A stretch of 54,698 nt of DNA from positions 1 through 54,698 of the forward strand of contig NZ_QFWW01000006.1 in assembly GCF_003265345.1 (NCBI RefSeq). The letters are read 5' to 3'. Both the position numbers and the translations under genes were made by a program. The notes beneath the pieces are model-generated. The model was not told where the DNA came from, ran no database searches, and worked only from the letters and a program-made list of their open reading frames with translations. Of this stretch, positions 34,991 to 42,238 are shown piece by piece. This stretch comes from Lentzea terrae. GTDB taxonomy: Bacteria; Actinomycetota; Actinomycetes; Mycobacteriales; Pseudonocardiaceae. Each line of letters opens with the position of its first letter. The first letter of the stretch is position 1.

Positions 34991-36178
34991 TCACGCACCG
35001 TGGGGCAACGCCCGAATTCCCTCGTACGGCGTTTCCTTGCCCAGGTAGTCCACCGTCTCGAACAGGCCGACCGCGGCCATGGGGTACCGCGCACCGGCTT
35101 CCGCGACGAAGATGCACGGGTGAATGCGCTTCCGTTCCGAGGCGGCCGCTTCACCCTTCCCGCGGATGTGCTTGTGGGTGTGGATCAGGATCGGCATGAA
35201 ACCGCCGCCGAGGAACGAGCCCTCCTGCAGGATCGCCCCGCCGACGCAGTCGATGACGATTCCCTTGCCGAGGATGGCATCGCGCCCCTGGTAGTAGTAG
35301 GACGGCTCCGAGAGCGTGCCGTGCTCGACGTGGAAAACGCCGGCGGCGAGGCCGATGATCGAGCGGCCGCCGGTCCGCAGCACGGATCGGTAGAAATCGA
35401 CCAGGATCGGCCGCACGGTCGCGTCCGGGAGTTTGAACTCCCCGCACATCAGCACGATTCGCATCAGTTCCGCGAGCGTGAGGCTGGTGCCGTTCTCGCC
35501 GGGGAACTCCTGGTCCCACGGCACCAGGTAGTCCGACGGCGAAGCCATGGTCGTGCCGACATCGGAGATGATCAGCCGCTCCGCCTCCGTCCGCGGAGCC
35601 ACCACCTCGTCGATCCCGAGAATCCGGCGGGCGAGCAGGTACCGGCTCTCCAGCGTCTTCGCCCGGCTGGCCGAAATGATCAGGTTGAGCCTTCCGGTGA
35701 CCGTGTCCGGAATGTCGAACAGGTGGTCGATGCCATCCGTCGGGACAGCGATCTTCGCTTCCCTGGTGCGGGCGAGCATCGGCTCGAACGAGTCGACGAC
35801 CTCCGTGAGGGCATCGGTGAACTTGCCGGCGCCGAAAGCAGCGAGCTTCTCCGCGGCCAGCGCCCGGTAGTCGAAGGGAACACCGGTGGAGGTGGTCAGC
35901 ACGACGTCGGCGAGCAGGGCGCGGTACCCGTCGTCGTCGAGGGACTCCTCGGCGAGTTCCAGCGACAGGTACGGGGACCTGGCGCCGCGCCCGTGAATCC
36001 AGCTCGCGGCGAACGGGGCCTCGAATCGGCAGGCTTGTGCGAACAACGCCGCCGCTGTCTCGTCTGTCTTGATCTGGCTCGCGATCTGCGTCACTGCCAG
36101 GTCCCGGTCGACGACCTCGGCCTGCATGTCGGGGGCCGGTCGCAAAATGGTGGAAAAGTCCTGAACGGTCTGAGTCAT
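34991..36178 (-). CDS. Unrecognised 395-residue protein of the oxidoreductase cluster
   Basis: No family was recognised. The N-terminal two thirds look alpha-helical (LALVRADLA-free, soluble, many Leu/Ala helices, including LLADVVLTTSTGVPFDYRAL). Residues about 285-370 have short glycine-rich turns, GRDAILGKGIVIDCVGGA and GSFLGGGFMPILIHTHKH, reminiscent of a left-handed beta-helix (hexapeptide acyltransferase-like) fold with a histidine cluster. It has no signal peptide or membrane helix. The ATG overlaps the stop of the preceding Gfo/Idh/MocA gene by 4 bp, so it is made with it. A catalytic role is likely but undefined. Confidence 0.7.
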   Translation of the reverse strand: MTQTVQDFSTILRPAPDMQAEVVDRDLAVTQIASQIKTDETAAALFAQACRFEAPFAASWIHGRGARSPYLSLELAEESLDDDGYRALLADVVLTTSTGVPFDYRALAAEKLAAFGAGKFTDALTEVVDSFEPMLARTREAKIAVPTDGIDHLFDIPDTVTGRLNLIISASRAKTLESRYLLARRILGIDEVVAPRTEAERLIISDVGTTMASPSDYLVPWDQEFPGENGTSLTLAELMRIVLMCGEFKLPDATVRPILVDFYRSVLRTGGRSIIGLAAGVFHVEHGTLSEPSYYYQGRDAILGKGIVIDCVGGAILQEGSFLGGGFMPILIHTHKHIRGKGEAAASERKRIHPCIFVAEAGARYPMAAVGLFETVDYLGKETPYEGIRALPHGA

Positions 36179-37314
36179 GCTTCACTCCCAAGTTGTGCGA
36201 GCTTCTCGTCATTTCCCCGAAGATCGACGTACTGGTCCGCTCCCGTCAGCGGAGGAAAGCTTCCGGTGCCGACGGCCCATCCCAGTGCCGCCAGGAACCG
36301 GTGCTCGGACGGCCGTATCACGGCATGCCCCTCCTCGGCCCGGTGCAACAGGTCCAACTGCGTCAGGAGCGCCTCCTTGAAATGATTACCGAACACCAGC
36401 AAATGGGGCTTCGGTGCCGCGTCCCGCCCATCGTGGACGTAGACGACGTGCGTGTTCTTGTAGTCGTCTTCCGAACCGAAGAACGGTTCGAAGACCAGCG
36501 TGACGTGCTTTCCGGAGTCGAGTTCCACGTCGGCGAATCGATACCGGAGATCGACTCCGTAGGGCACGGCCGAGGGCTCGATGTAGTTCTTGAACACATC
36601 CGCGGAGAAGGCGAACCCGGCCAGGTCGGCGAAGGCGATGGCACCCGTGGACGACGTGTAGAGCTCAATCTCCGGCAAATCCGCCGCCGAGGTCCGCACG
36701 CGCATTTCCGCAGTGACGGACGCCGGTACGGTGTACAGATAGCTCTGGTACGCGTCGGCCGAAAGAACCGCCCGCAGAATGCTCAACATGTGGAAGCCCT
36801 CGTAACCGGCCTCGCCGTACTGCGTGTCGACGAACCTGCCGTGGGCGACGTCGAAGTCCCGGTTCTTGGTGAACTCGATGGTGATCTTCCTGATCGGATC
36901 GAACTCACTGTGCTCTCGCACGGTCTCCGCGAAGCGCCGCACGGACGCGCTGTACGAGTACACGTCGTTGACGAGGATCCGGGCACGGGGATGCTGCCGG
37001 ACCGTCCGCACGAGTTCGGTGAGCTCAGCCGGATAGCAGGCCGGTTTCTCGAGCAGGATGCGGGCGTCCGGCTGGCGCCGCAGGATGTCGCAGACCACGG
37101 AGAGATGGGTGGCCGTCGGCGTGGCGACCACCCAGGCGTCCACACTCGACGGTTCGGGCACCCGCGCCACGTGGTCCCAGTCCGCGCCGCTGCTGGGGTC
37201 GACGGTGCTGACGAGGTGACCCGCCTGCCGGAAAGCGGCAGCGTGGTGGGACCCGATCTTGCCGGCCCCGACGACCACAATCGTCATTTCATCCAGCGAT
37301 GTTGCCCGCACCAT
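36175..37314 (-). CDS. Gfo/Idh/MocA-family oxidoreductase
   Basis: A 379-residue protein with an N-terminal Rossmann fold (TIVVVGAGKIGSHHAAAFRQAG, about 11-32), the EKPACYP motif carrying the family's EKP (about 94-100) and a C-terminal alpha/beta substrate domain. Members oxidise or reduce sugars, inositols and imines with NAD(P). The ATG at 37314 has AGGGGGAA before it; an ATG at 37287 lying one base after the upstream stop is the alternative. With the FAD dehydrogenase, the unknown protein and UDP-glucose dehydrogenase it suggests modification of a sugar-like metabolite. Confidence 0.85.
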   Translation of the reverse strand: MVRATSLDEMTIVVVGAGKIGSHHAAAFRQAGHLVSTVDPSSGADWDHVARVPEPSSVDAWVVATPTATHLSVVCDILRRQPDARILLEKPACYPAELTELVRTVRQHPRARILVNDVYSYSASVRRFAETVREHSEFDPIRKITIEFTKNRDFDVAHGRFVDTQYGEAGYEGFHMLSILRAVLSADAYQSYLYTVPASVTAEMRVRTSAADLPEIELYTSSTGAIAFADLAGFAFSADVFKNYIEPSAVPYGVDLRYRFADVELDSGKHVTLVFEPFFGSEDDYKNTHVVYVHDGRDAAPKPHLLVFGNHFKEALLTQLDLLHRAEEGHAVIRPSEHRFLAALGWAVGTGSFPPLTGADQYVDLRGNDEKLAQLGSEA

Positions 37315-38767
37315 TTGTTCCCCCTGTTCGAATGGCGTGTTCGGCGGCTGCCGTGCCTGCCGCGCGACCCAGCACGGCGCCCGCCATCAGACCTGTTCCG
37401 CCTGGGTATCCGTGGTGGTAAAGACCGCCGACGATCACGCCGGCGGCATACAGTCCGCTGATCGGTTCGCCTCCACCGCGCACTTCGGCCCCGGTGGTCA
37501 CGGACAGGCCTCCGTAAGTGAACGTCAGACCGCTGACCACCGGAACGAACAAGAACGGAGGCGTGTCGAGGCGCTTGGGCGTACGCGTGGTTTCGCCTCG
37601 TTCGCCGGGGATTGAGTCATTGCCGTCACTGTTCAGCCGCTGCACTTCGGCGACGAGGTTCTCCGCGTCGATGCCAAGTCTCCGGGCGCCTTCCTCGATC
37701 GAATGGGCGATCACGGCGTCCGGGTCGCCGAGATAACCGTCCGGAAGCACGCCGGATTCGACGACCTTGTGGTCGAAGACCTGGAAGGCGATCCTGCCTG
37801 GCTGGTTCATGATCTGCTGCCCCAGCGTCACGTAGCTGAGATTGCTGTATTCGCCGGACTCGTCGAAGAAACGGCGCCCTTCCCGGTTCACCACGACACC
37901 CCACGGGAAGGCATAACGCGCCAGGCCGTGGGATTTGTGCATCTGCCCCGGCAGCATGTAGTCGGGCAGCGTCATTCCCTGGGGCGTGGCGTGACACTCC
38001 GCCCAGCTGCCCGCGGTGTCGGCGCCGAACTCGATGGCCGCCGCCAGCGGGCCGCCGTCGTTGAACGGCACTCCGCGCAACTTGACGTCGCGCCACTGTT
38101 CGCCGAGGTGGCGCACGCGCATCCGGGAGTTCGCCTCGAAGCCGGCCGACGCCAGCACGAGTGCGTCGGCGAAGAGAGGAAAGGCCGTCCCCGGTCCCCT
38201 GAGCAGAAAGCGACCGTCCGCCGTCCTGCCGAACCCCGTGACCGTGCTGTCGTAGAGGACAGTCCCGCCCAGGCGTTCGAACTCGGTGAAGTTGCGGTGC
38301 TGCATGCTCTCGCCGCCACCGTCGAGCACGACGGGCACATCGCCGGGGAGAGGCTTCGGCCTCGGTGCCCAACGCTGACCGAAGTCGCGCATCCACGCGA
38401 TCGTGCCGTTGGATCGGCGGATGATCGACTCGATGAGCGCGACGTCCACCTGGTCTCCGGAGATCCGCAGCCAGTCCTCCAGATATTGCTCATCGGTGTA
38501 TTCCGATCGGCCGGCCAGGATCTCGTCCACCCGCCCCCTGTCCGATTCCCGGAGCAAACCGGCCATGAACTCCCTTCCCCGCCAGGAGAAACGCATGGTC
38601 TTGGTCAATGAACTGTTCCCGCCTCGAAGTTCCTTCGGGGCGGCCTCCAGAACTGCGACCGAGGTAGCACCGGCCTGCATTGCGGCAATACCCGCACACA
38701 GACCCGCGTTACCCGCTCCGACAACTATTACCTGCCACTCGTCCAAGCCACGTTGCCCGTTGTGCAT
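37289..38767 (-). CDS. FAD-dependent dehydrogenase, fumarate reductase/tricarballylate dehydrogenase-like
   Basis: A 492-residue flavoprotein. The FAD-binding GAGNAGLCAGIAAMQAG lies near the N-terminus (about 13-29), and the second FAD motif is GLYAAGVIVGGLYHHGYPGG followed by GTGLMAGAVLG near the C-terminus. The fold and the GGNSSLT segment match TcuA and other FRD/SDH-A or ketosteroid dehydrogenase relatives. The ATG at 38767 has AGGAG upstream and heads the cluster. No heme or Fe-S partner gene adjoins it. Substrate unknown. Confidence 0.82.
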   Translation of the reverse strand: MHNGQRGLDEWQVIVVGAGNAGLCAGIAAMQAGATSVAVLEAAPKELRGGNSSLTKTMRFSWRGREFMAGLLRESDRGRVDEILAGRSEYTDEQYLEDWLRISGDQVDVALIESIIRRSNGTIAWMRDFGQRWAPRPKPLPGDVPVVLDGGGESMQHRNFTEFERLGGTVLYDSTVTGFGRTADGRFLLRGPGTAFPLFADALVLASAGFEANSRMRVRHLGEQWRDVKLRGVPFNDGGPLAAAIEFGADTAGSWAECHATPQGMTLPDYMLPGQMHKSHGLARYAFPWGVVVNREGRRFFDESGEYSNLSYVTLGQQIMNQPGRIAFQVFDHKVVESGVLPDGYLGDPDAVIAHSIEEGARRLGIDAENLVAEVQRLNSDGNDSIPGERGETTRTPKRLDTPPFLFVPVVSGLTFTYGGLSVTTGAEVRGGGEPISGLYAAGVIVGGLYHHGYPGGTGLMAGAVLGRAAGTAAAEHAIRTGGTNGAGNIAG

Positions 38768-39292
38768 AAAGACGCTCCTGCAGTCCGATTTTCGGCACTT
38801 CGATCGAGACGAAATTTTCATCCCGTCATCGGCACGACGAATTACGGCGTGCCATCGCCCGAGTTGATCAAGCCGAGGCGGCCGTCAGGATGACGCCGGC
38901 GAACTCTTCTCCAGGCTTGGTCGCGCTACGGCCTCATTTCGTATGCGCTACCTTCTTATTTCACGTCCGAGAGTGTCCCCGCCGCATTCGACCCTGAGTG
39001 ATCGGCGTGTGGAACCGGCAATGGCAAGCCTGGCCGGGCGAACAAGCCGGAAACAAGCCCTCGTGCCGTTCGGCCTGGATCGAAACAGGTCGGTCAGCGT
39101 TCGAACCGTGTTCGAACCGTGCTCGAACAGCGTCCGAACAGCGCATTGCAGTGCTACCTTTCGGCCGCATTGTCGGGTAAACCCTATCCAACCCGTATAG
39201 AATCCGGATCAATCCAGAAAAAATCCAGATTCGGGATCAATCATGGGAGGGCAATCCAGGATCATGATCACTCAGGGGGGCTATTCAGACTC
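38768..39292. other. Divergent regulatory region
   Basis: 525 bp without a convincing gene between the FAD dehydrogenase (leftward) and the HTH membrane protein (rightward). It is more AT-rich than its surroundings. It holds an 8-of-9 bp inverted repeat GGCACGACG/CGGCGTGCC with loop AATTA (38831-38853), four 11-bp tandem repeats (39099-39142), and near the right gene several copies of AATCCAG and GGATCAATC (39198-39270). It is probably the control region for both sides. Confidence 0.6.
39099..39142. repeat. Four tandem 11-bp repeats
   Basis: Units 39099-39109 and 39110-39120 are identical (GTTCGAACCGT); 39121-39131 (GCTCGAACAGC) and 39132-39142 (GTCCGAACAGC) are variants. The 11-bp period puts the CGAAC core on one face of the helix, as in cooperative activator sites. 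Confidence 0.85.
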
Positions 39293-40339
39293 ATGACCAG
39301 CCGCGAAGGAGGCGACACAGAGGGGTCGCCGAGGGAGGTCCTTCCGCCGGATCCGGCCACCAGTCTGGCCGAGTTCACACCGGCGCTTCGTCTGCTCCGG
39401 ACCTGGGCCGGGCTGACCTATCGGCAGTTGGAGGCAAGAGCCAGAGACCAGGGGAAAACGCTACCGTCCAGCACGATCGCGACCACCCTCGGACGCAACA
39501 CGTTGCCGCGCGAGTCGTTCGTCGACACGTACACGAGAGCCTGCGGGCTGGATGACGAGCAGGTCCAGCGGTGGCTCGACGCCAGAGCGCGCATCGCCAT
39601 GGGGAACGAGCCGCCGATCGACGAGGCAATCGTCGCCAGGCGAATCGACATCGACGCGGAGGCGATCGCCGCCCCGGCCCGAAAACGCGCGTCCTGGCAC
39701 TGGCGTGCACCGTTGATCGTGATCATGGTCGTGGGCATCGGCCTCGTCGCGGCACTGGGGCTGCGGGCGTTGCCGTTCGGCACATCCACACAGACCCCGT
39801 CGAGCACACGGGCCAGTCCGTCGTTCAGCGTGATCACGGTTCCCGGACTGGAGATTTCCGAGGTCGGGACCTGGGCGGAGATCCACCCCGCCCGGACACC
39901 CCAGCTCTGCCTGGGCGAGGGCCAGGACCGGACCCGTCAATACACCAGAGCCATCGCCGCCCAGCAGCCCTGCGGGCAGGCCGCCTCGCCCCGCATTTTC
40001 GTCGACCCCGTCGGGAACGACGACGCTGTGCAGATCCAGTGGCACCACCCGGAGACCGGGGTCGGCTGCCTCACCATCCTGAACGAAGGAACTGGGCAGG
40101 ACCTGCTCGTACCCCGTGAAGACTGCGACGACGACAACTCGGATCAGATGTTCACGCTAGAACCGGTCAGCTCGCCGGATCCCAAGAAGAAGCACATCCG
40201 CATCCGCCCGAGCAACACGGACAACAGGTGCCTCGGCCTTCGTGATCAGGACACGATCGCGGGCACCGAGATAGTTCAGGAACGGTGCTCCGGCGCACCG
40301 GATCAGGAGTTCACCATCAACTACGTCCCGCCCCCGTGA
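39293..40339 (+). CDS. Membrane-anchored helix-turn-helix protein with extracellular RICIN-like domain
   Basis: A 348-residue protein. Residues about 25-100 are an XRE-like HTH module of the actinobacterial type (LRLLRTWAGLTYRQLEARA). One transmembrane helix is at about 139-160 (LIVIMVVGIGLVAALGL). A Ser/Thr-rich linker follows, and then an outside domain of about 175 residues with six cysteines and a C-terminal beta-trefoil-like segment (NRCLGLRDQDTIAG, EFTI end), resembling a ricin-type lectin module. It could sense an outside ligand and act on DNA or a partner inside. It is divergent from the oxidoreductase cluster across the repeat-bearing region. Confidence 0.75.
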   Translation: MTSREGGDTEGSPREVLPPDPATSLAEFTPALRLLRTWAGLTYRQLEARARDQGKTLPSSTIATTLGRNTLPRESFVDTYTRACGLDDEQVQRWLDARARIAMGNEPPIDEAIVARRIDIDAEAIAAPARKRASWHWRAPLIVIMVVGIGLVAALGLRALPFGTSTQTPSSTRASPSFSVITVPGLEISEVGTWAEIHPARTPQLCLGEGQDRTRQYTRAIAAQQPCGQAASPRIFVDPVGNDDAVQIQWHHPETGVGCLTILNEGTGQDLLVPREDCDDDNSDQMFTLEPVSSPDPKKKHIRIRPSNTDNRCLGLRDQDTIAGTEIVQERCSGAPDQEFTINYVPPP

Positions 40340-40441
40340 TCTCTTCCACCGAGGCGACCAGGAGACCGTGACGACCGTTCGACGGGTGCGAGCAACGTGG
40401 CTCGGGCCCGTCGAGGTCCATCTCTGGTTCAGCCGGCGCGC

Positions 40442-40561
40442 TCAGCGGCGGACGCGGTCGGTCGCGCAGCCGACGAGGATCATCCCCGTCGTCACCGCGA
40501 GCAGGTGGTCACCGCTGAGTGCGCACATGCACACCAGCCCGAACCACAGGAGCAGCCTCAT
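40442..40561 (-). CDS. Small hydrophobic peptide (39 residues), tentative
   Basis: A minus-strand reading frame: MRLLLWFGLVCMCALSGDHL, then a second short hydrophobic stretch (LAVTTGMILVGC) and a basic end. A TACCTT -10-like box lies seven bases before the ATG, so a leaderless transcript is possible; the ribosome binding site is weak. It lies in the 315-bp gap between the HTH membrane protein and the conservon. No family is recognised. Confidence 0.35.
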   Translation of the reverse strand: MRLLLWFGLVCMCALSGDHLLAVTTGMILVGCATDRVRR

Positions 40562-40654
40562 GCCTTCAAGGTAGGGGCCCTGTGATCTGGAGCACACTTC
40601 ATTTAACGAAGGCTTGAGGCGGTTTTATGGATTCCAGGTCAGCGCGACTCGGAA

Positions 40655-41272
40655 TCAGCAGACCGGCGCGAGCGGCGTCGTCTCGTCCGGGCCGGGACGA
40701 CGGCGCCACCGGTCCAGCTTCGCGTGCTCGGTCAGCGAGATCAGCGTCTCACGCACCGAGAGCCGCACCCGCGGATCGCAGTTCACCACGGGAACCGCGG
40801 GGTCGATGCCCATCCCGCGGATGATCGCCTTCACGTCCGACCGGACCGACGCGTGCACGTTGTTCAACGCCAGCACGTACGGGATGTGGTGGTCCTCGAA
40901 GTACCGCATCGCGTCGACGGAGTCCGCCGGCCGCATCACGTCGAACAGGACGACCGCACCGACGGCGCCGCGCACCACGTCGTTCCAGCCCGCGCGCGGG
41001 TCCTGCCACTGCGGCGCCACGAACAGGTGCAGGGCGAGACCGGGATCGAGCCACACCCGGCCGAACTGGATGCGCACCAGCTCGGTGACCAGCCCGGCGC
41101 GCTCCGGCGGGAGCGCGGTCATCGTGAGGAGATCATTCTCCACGATGGACCTGATGAAGGTGCTCTTGCCGACGCCGAAGCCACCGGCGACGACGACCTT
41201 GGCCGAAGTCAGCTCCCGTCCAGGCGGCCCAGGGGGCCCGAAGTCGGGAAATCTAGAGCCGACGTAGTCCAC
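40655..41272 (-). CDS. cvnD: Conservon GTP-binding protein (CvnD-type)
   Basis: A 205-residue small GTPase-like protein. P-loop GGFGVGKST (about 30-38) and LNNVH in place of the usual NKxD guanine motif are visible; the G3-like region reads FVAPQWQD. It is the fourth member of the conservon cassette, comparable to eukaryotic G-protein switches in Streptomyces, where CvnD works with CvnA-C at the membrane in development or secondary metabolism. The GTG start at 41272 lies inside the end of cvnC (20-bp overlap). Confidence 0.92.
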   Translation of the reverse strand: MDYVGSRFPDFGPPGPPGRELTSAKVVVAGGFGVGKSTFIRSIVENDLLTMTALPPERAGLVTELVRIQFGRVWLDPGLALHLFVAPQWQDPRAGWNDVVRGAVGAVVLFDVMRPADSVDAMRYFEDHHIPYVLALNNVHASVRSDVKAIIRGMGIDPAVPVVNCDPRVRLSVRETLISLTEHAKLDRWRRRPGPDETTPLAPVC

Positions 41273-41816
41273 TCAGCACTCTCTCCATCAACCCGAGGTC
41301 CGGCGTCACACCGCCTGCGGAAGCGGTCTGGTGCACGTCCACCAGACCTCGTTCCGCCATGTCACCGAGCAGCACCTTCGCGACTCCCAGCGGGAGGCGC
41401 ATCAGTGCGGCCACCTCCGCGACGGATCGCGGTGCGCGGCACAGCTCGACAACGTGTTGGTGCTCAGCCTGCAAGATACCTGCCGACTGCCGAGTCTGAT
41501 CATTGGCGGAGACAAGTGTCTCGATCTCGAGGTTGATGTTCGACCGTGTGCGCCCGCCCGTCCAGGCATATGCACGCACGATCGAGGCGTCCGGAAGCTC
41601 CGGGACGGAGCTCTCGAACACCGGTGGTTCTTCTTGCGGTACCTGCGGTACCGGCGTCACCACGGGAGTTGCTTCCCGCGCGGGCACGTCCGGCGCAGTG
41701 CGCGATCGCCTGCGACCCGAGTCCAGGGTGAACCCGTTCATCAGGTCGGCGAACGTCTGCTCTGCGGGCGTTTCCGCCCGCCTGCGTCGTCGGTGCGCGT
41801 CAGCGGCCGAACTCAT
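41253..41816 (-). CDS. cvnC: Conservon DUF742 protein (CvnC-type)
   Basis: A 187-residue protein. A disordered, Pro/Arg-rich N-terminus (about 1-70) is followed by the DUF742 winged-helix domain: VRAYAWTGGRTRSNINLEIETLV, then VVELCRAPRSVAEVAALMRLP and VAKVLLGDMAERGLV. The ATG at 41816 has GAGGTGA five bases upstream; a GTG at 41822 overlapping the cvnB stop is the alternative. It bridges CvnB and CvnD in known systems. Confidence 0.92.
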   Translation of the reverse strand: MSSAADAHRRRRRAETPAEQTFADLMNGFTLDSGRRRSRTAPDVPAREATPVVTPVPQVPQEEPPVFESSVPELPDASIVRAYAWTGGRTRSNINLEIETLVSANDQTRQSAGILQAEHQHVVELCRAPRSVAEVAALMRLPLGVAKVLLGDMAERGLVDVHQTASAGGVTPDLGLMERVLSGLRRL

Positions 41817-41818
41817 GA

Positions 41819-42238
41819 TCACCTCACGCTGTGCAGCTGCGCTCGCAGTTCGGGGGTGAGGATCTGGCCCACCTGGTCGACGACCACGGTCATCTCGTAG
41901 GCGACTTGACCGACGTCGCTGTCGGGGGCGGCGAGAACCGCCAGACAAGACCCGTCTCGAATGGACATGAGGAGCATGATCCCGTAGTCCATCTCGATCA
42001 CGGTGCGCAACACTCCGCCACCTTCGAAGCATCGTGACGCGCTCATCGTGAGCGCCGCGACACCCGACGCGATGGCGGCCAGTTGCTCCGCACGATCCGG
42101 CGGCAGACCGGAGGACTTGGTGAGCAGGAGCCCGTCCACCGAGATGACGATCGCGTGCGCAACGCCGGGCACGCGATCGGTGAAGTTCGTGATGAGCCAG
42201 CCGAACTGGTCCACTTGACGCGACTGAGGCGTGCTCAT
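41819..42238 (-). CDS. cvnB: Conservon roadblock/LC7 protein (CvnB-type)
   Basis: A 139-residue roadblock/LC7 domain protein, with GWLITNFTDRVPGVAHAIVIS, LPPDRAEQLAAIASGVAAL and a GCxLAVLA-like strand (GSCLAVLAAP). Such proteins act as regulators of small GTPases and dimerise. Its ATG overlaps the cvnA stop by 4 bp (ATGA), fixing the start. Confidence 0.94.
   Translation of the reverse strand: MSTPQSRQVDQFGWLITNFTDRVPGVAHAIVISVDGLLLTKSSGLPPDRAEQLAAIASGVAALTMSASRCFEGGGVLRTVIEMDYGIMLLMSIRDGSCLAVLAAPDSDVGQVAYEMTVVVDQVGQILTPELRAQLHSVR

Noticed and set aside
38943..39200. 85-residue plus-strand frame in the divergent control region
   Set aside because: It runs through the 11-bp tandem repeats, has no ribosome binding site and no family resemblance.
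40368..40585. Two plus-strand frames of 62-68 residues
   Set aside because: No initiation signals and low-complexity translation; the minus-strand hydrophobic frame at 40442-40561 is a slightly better candidate and is listed with low confidence.
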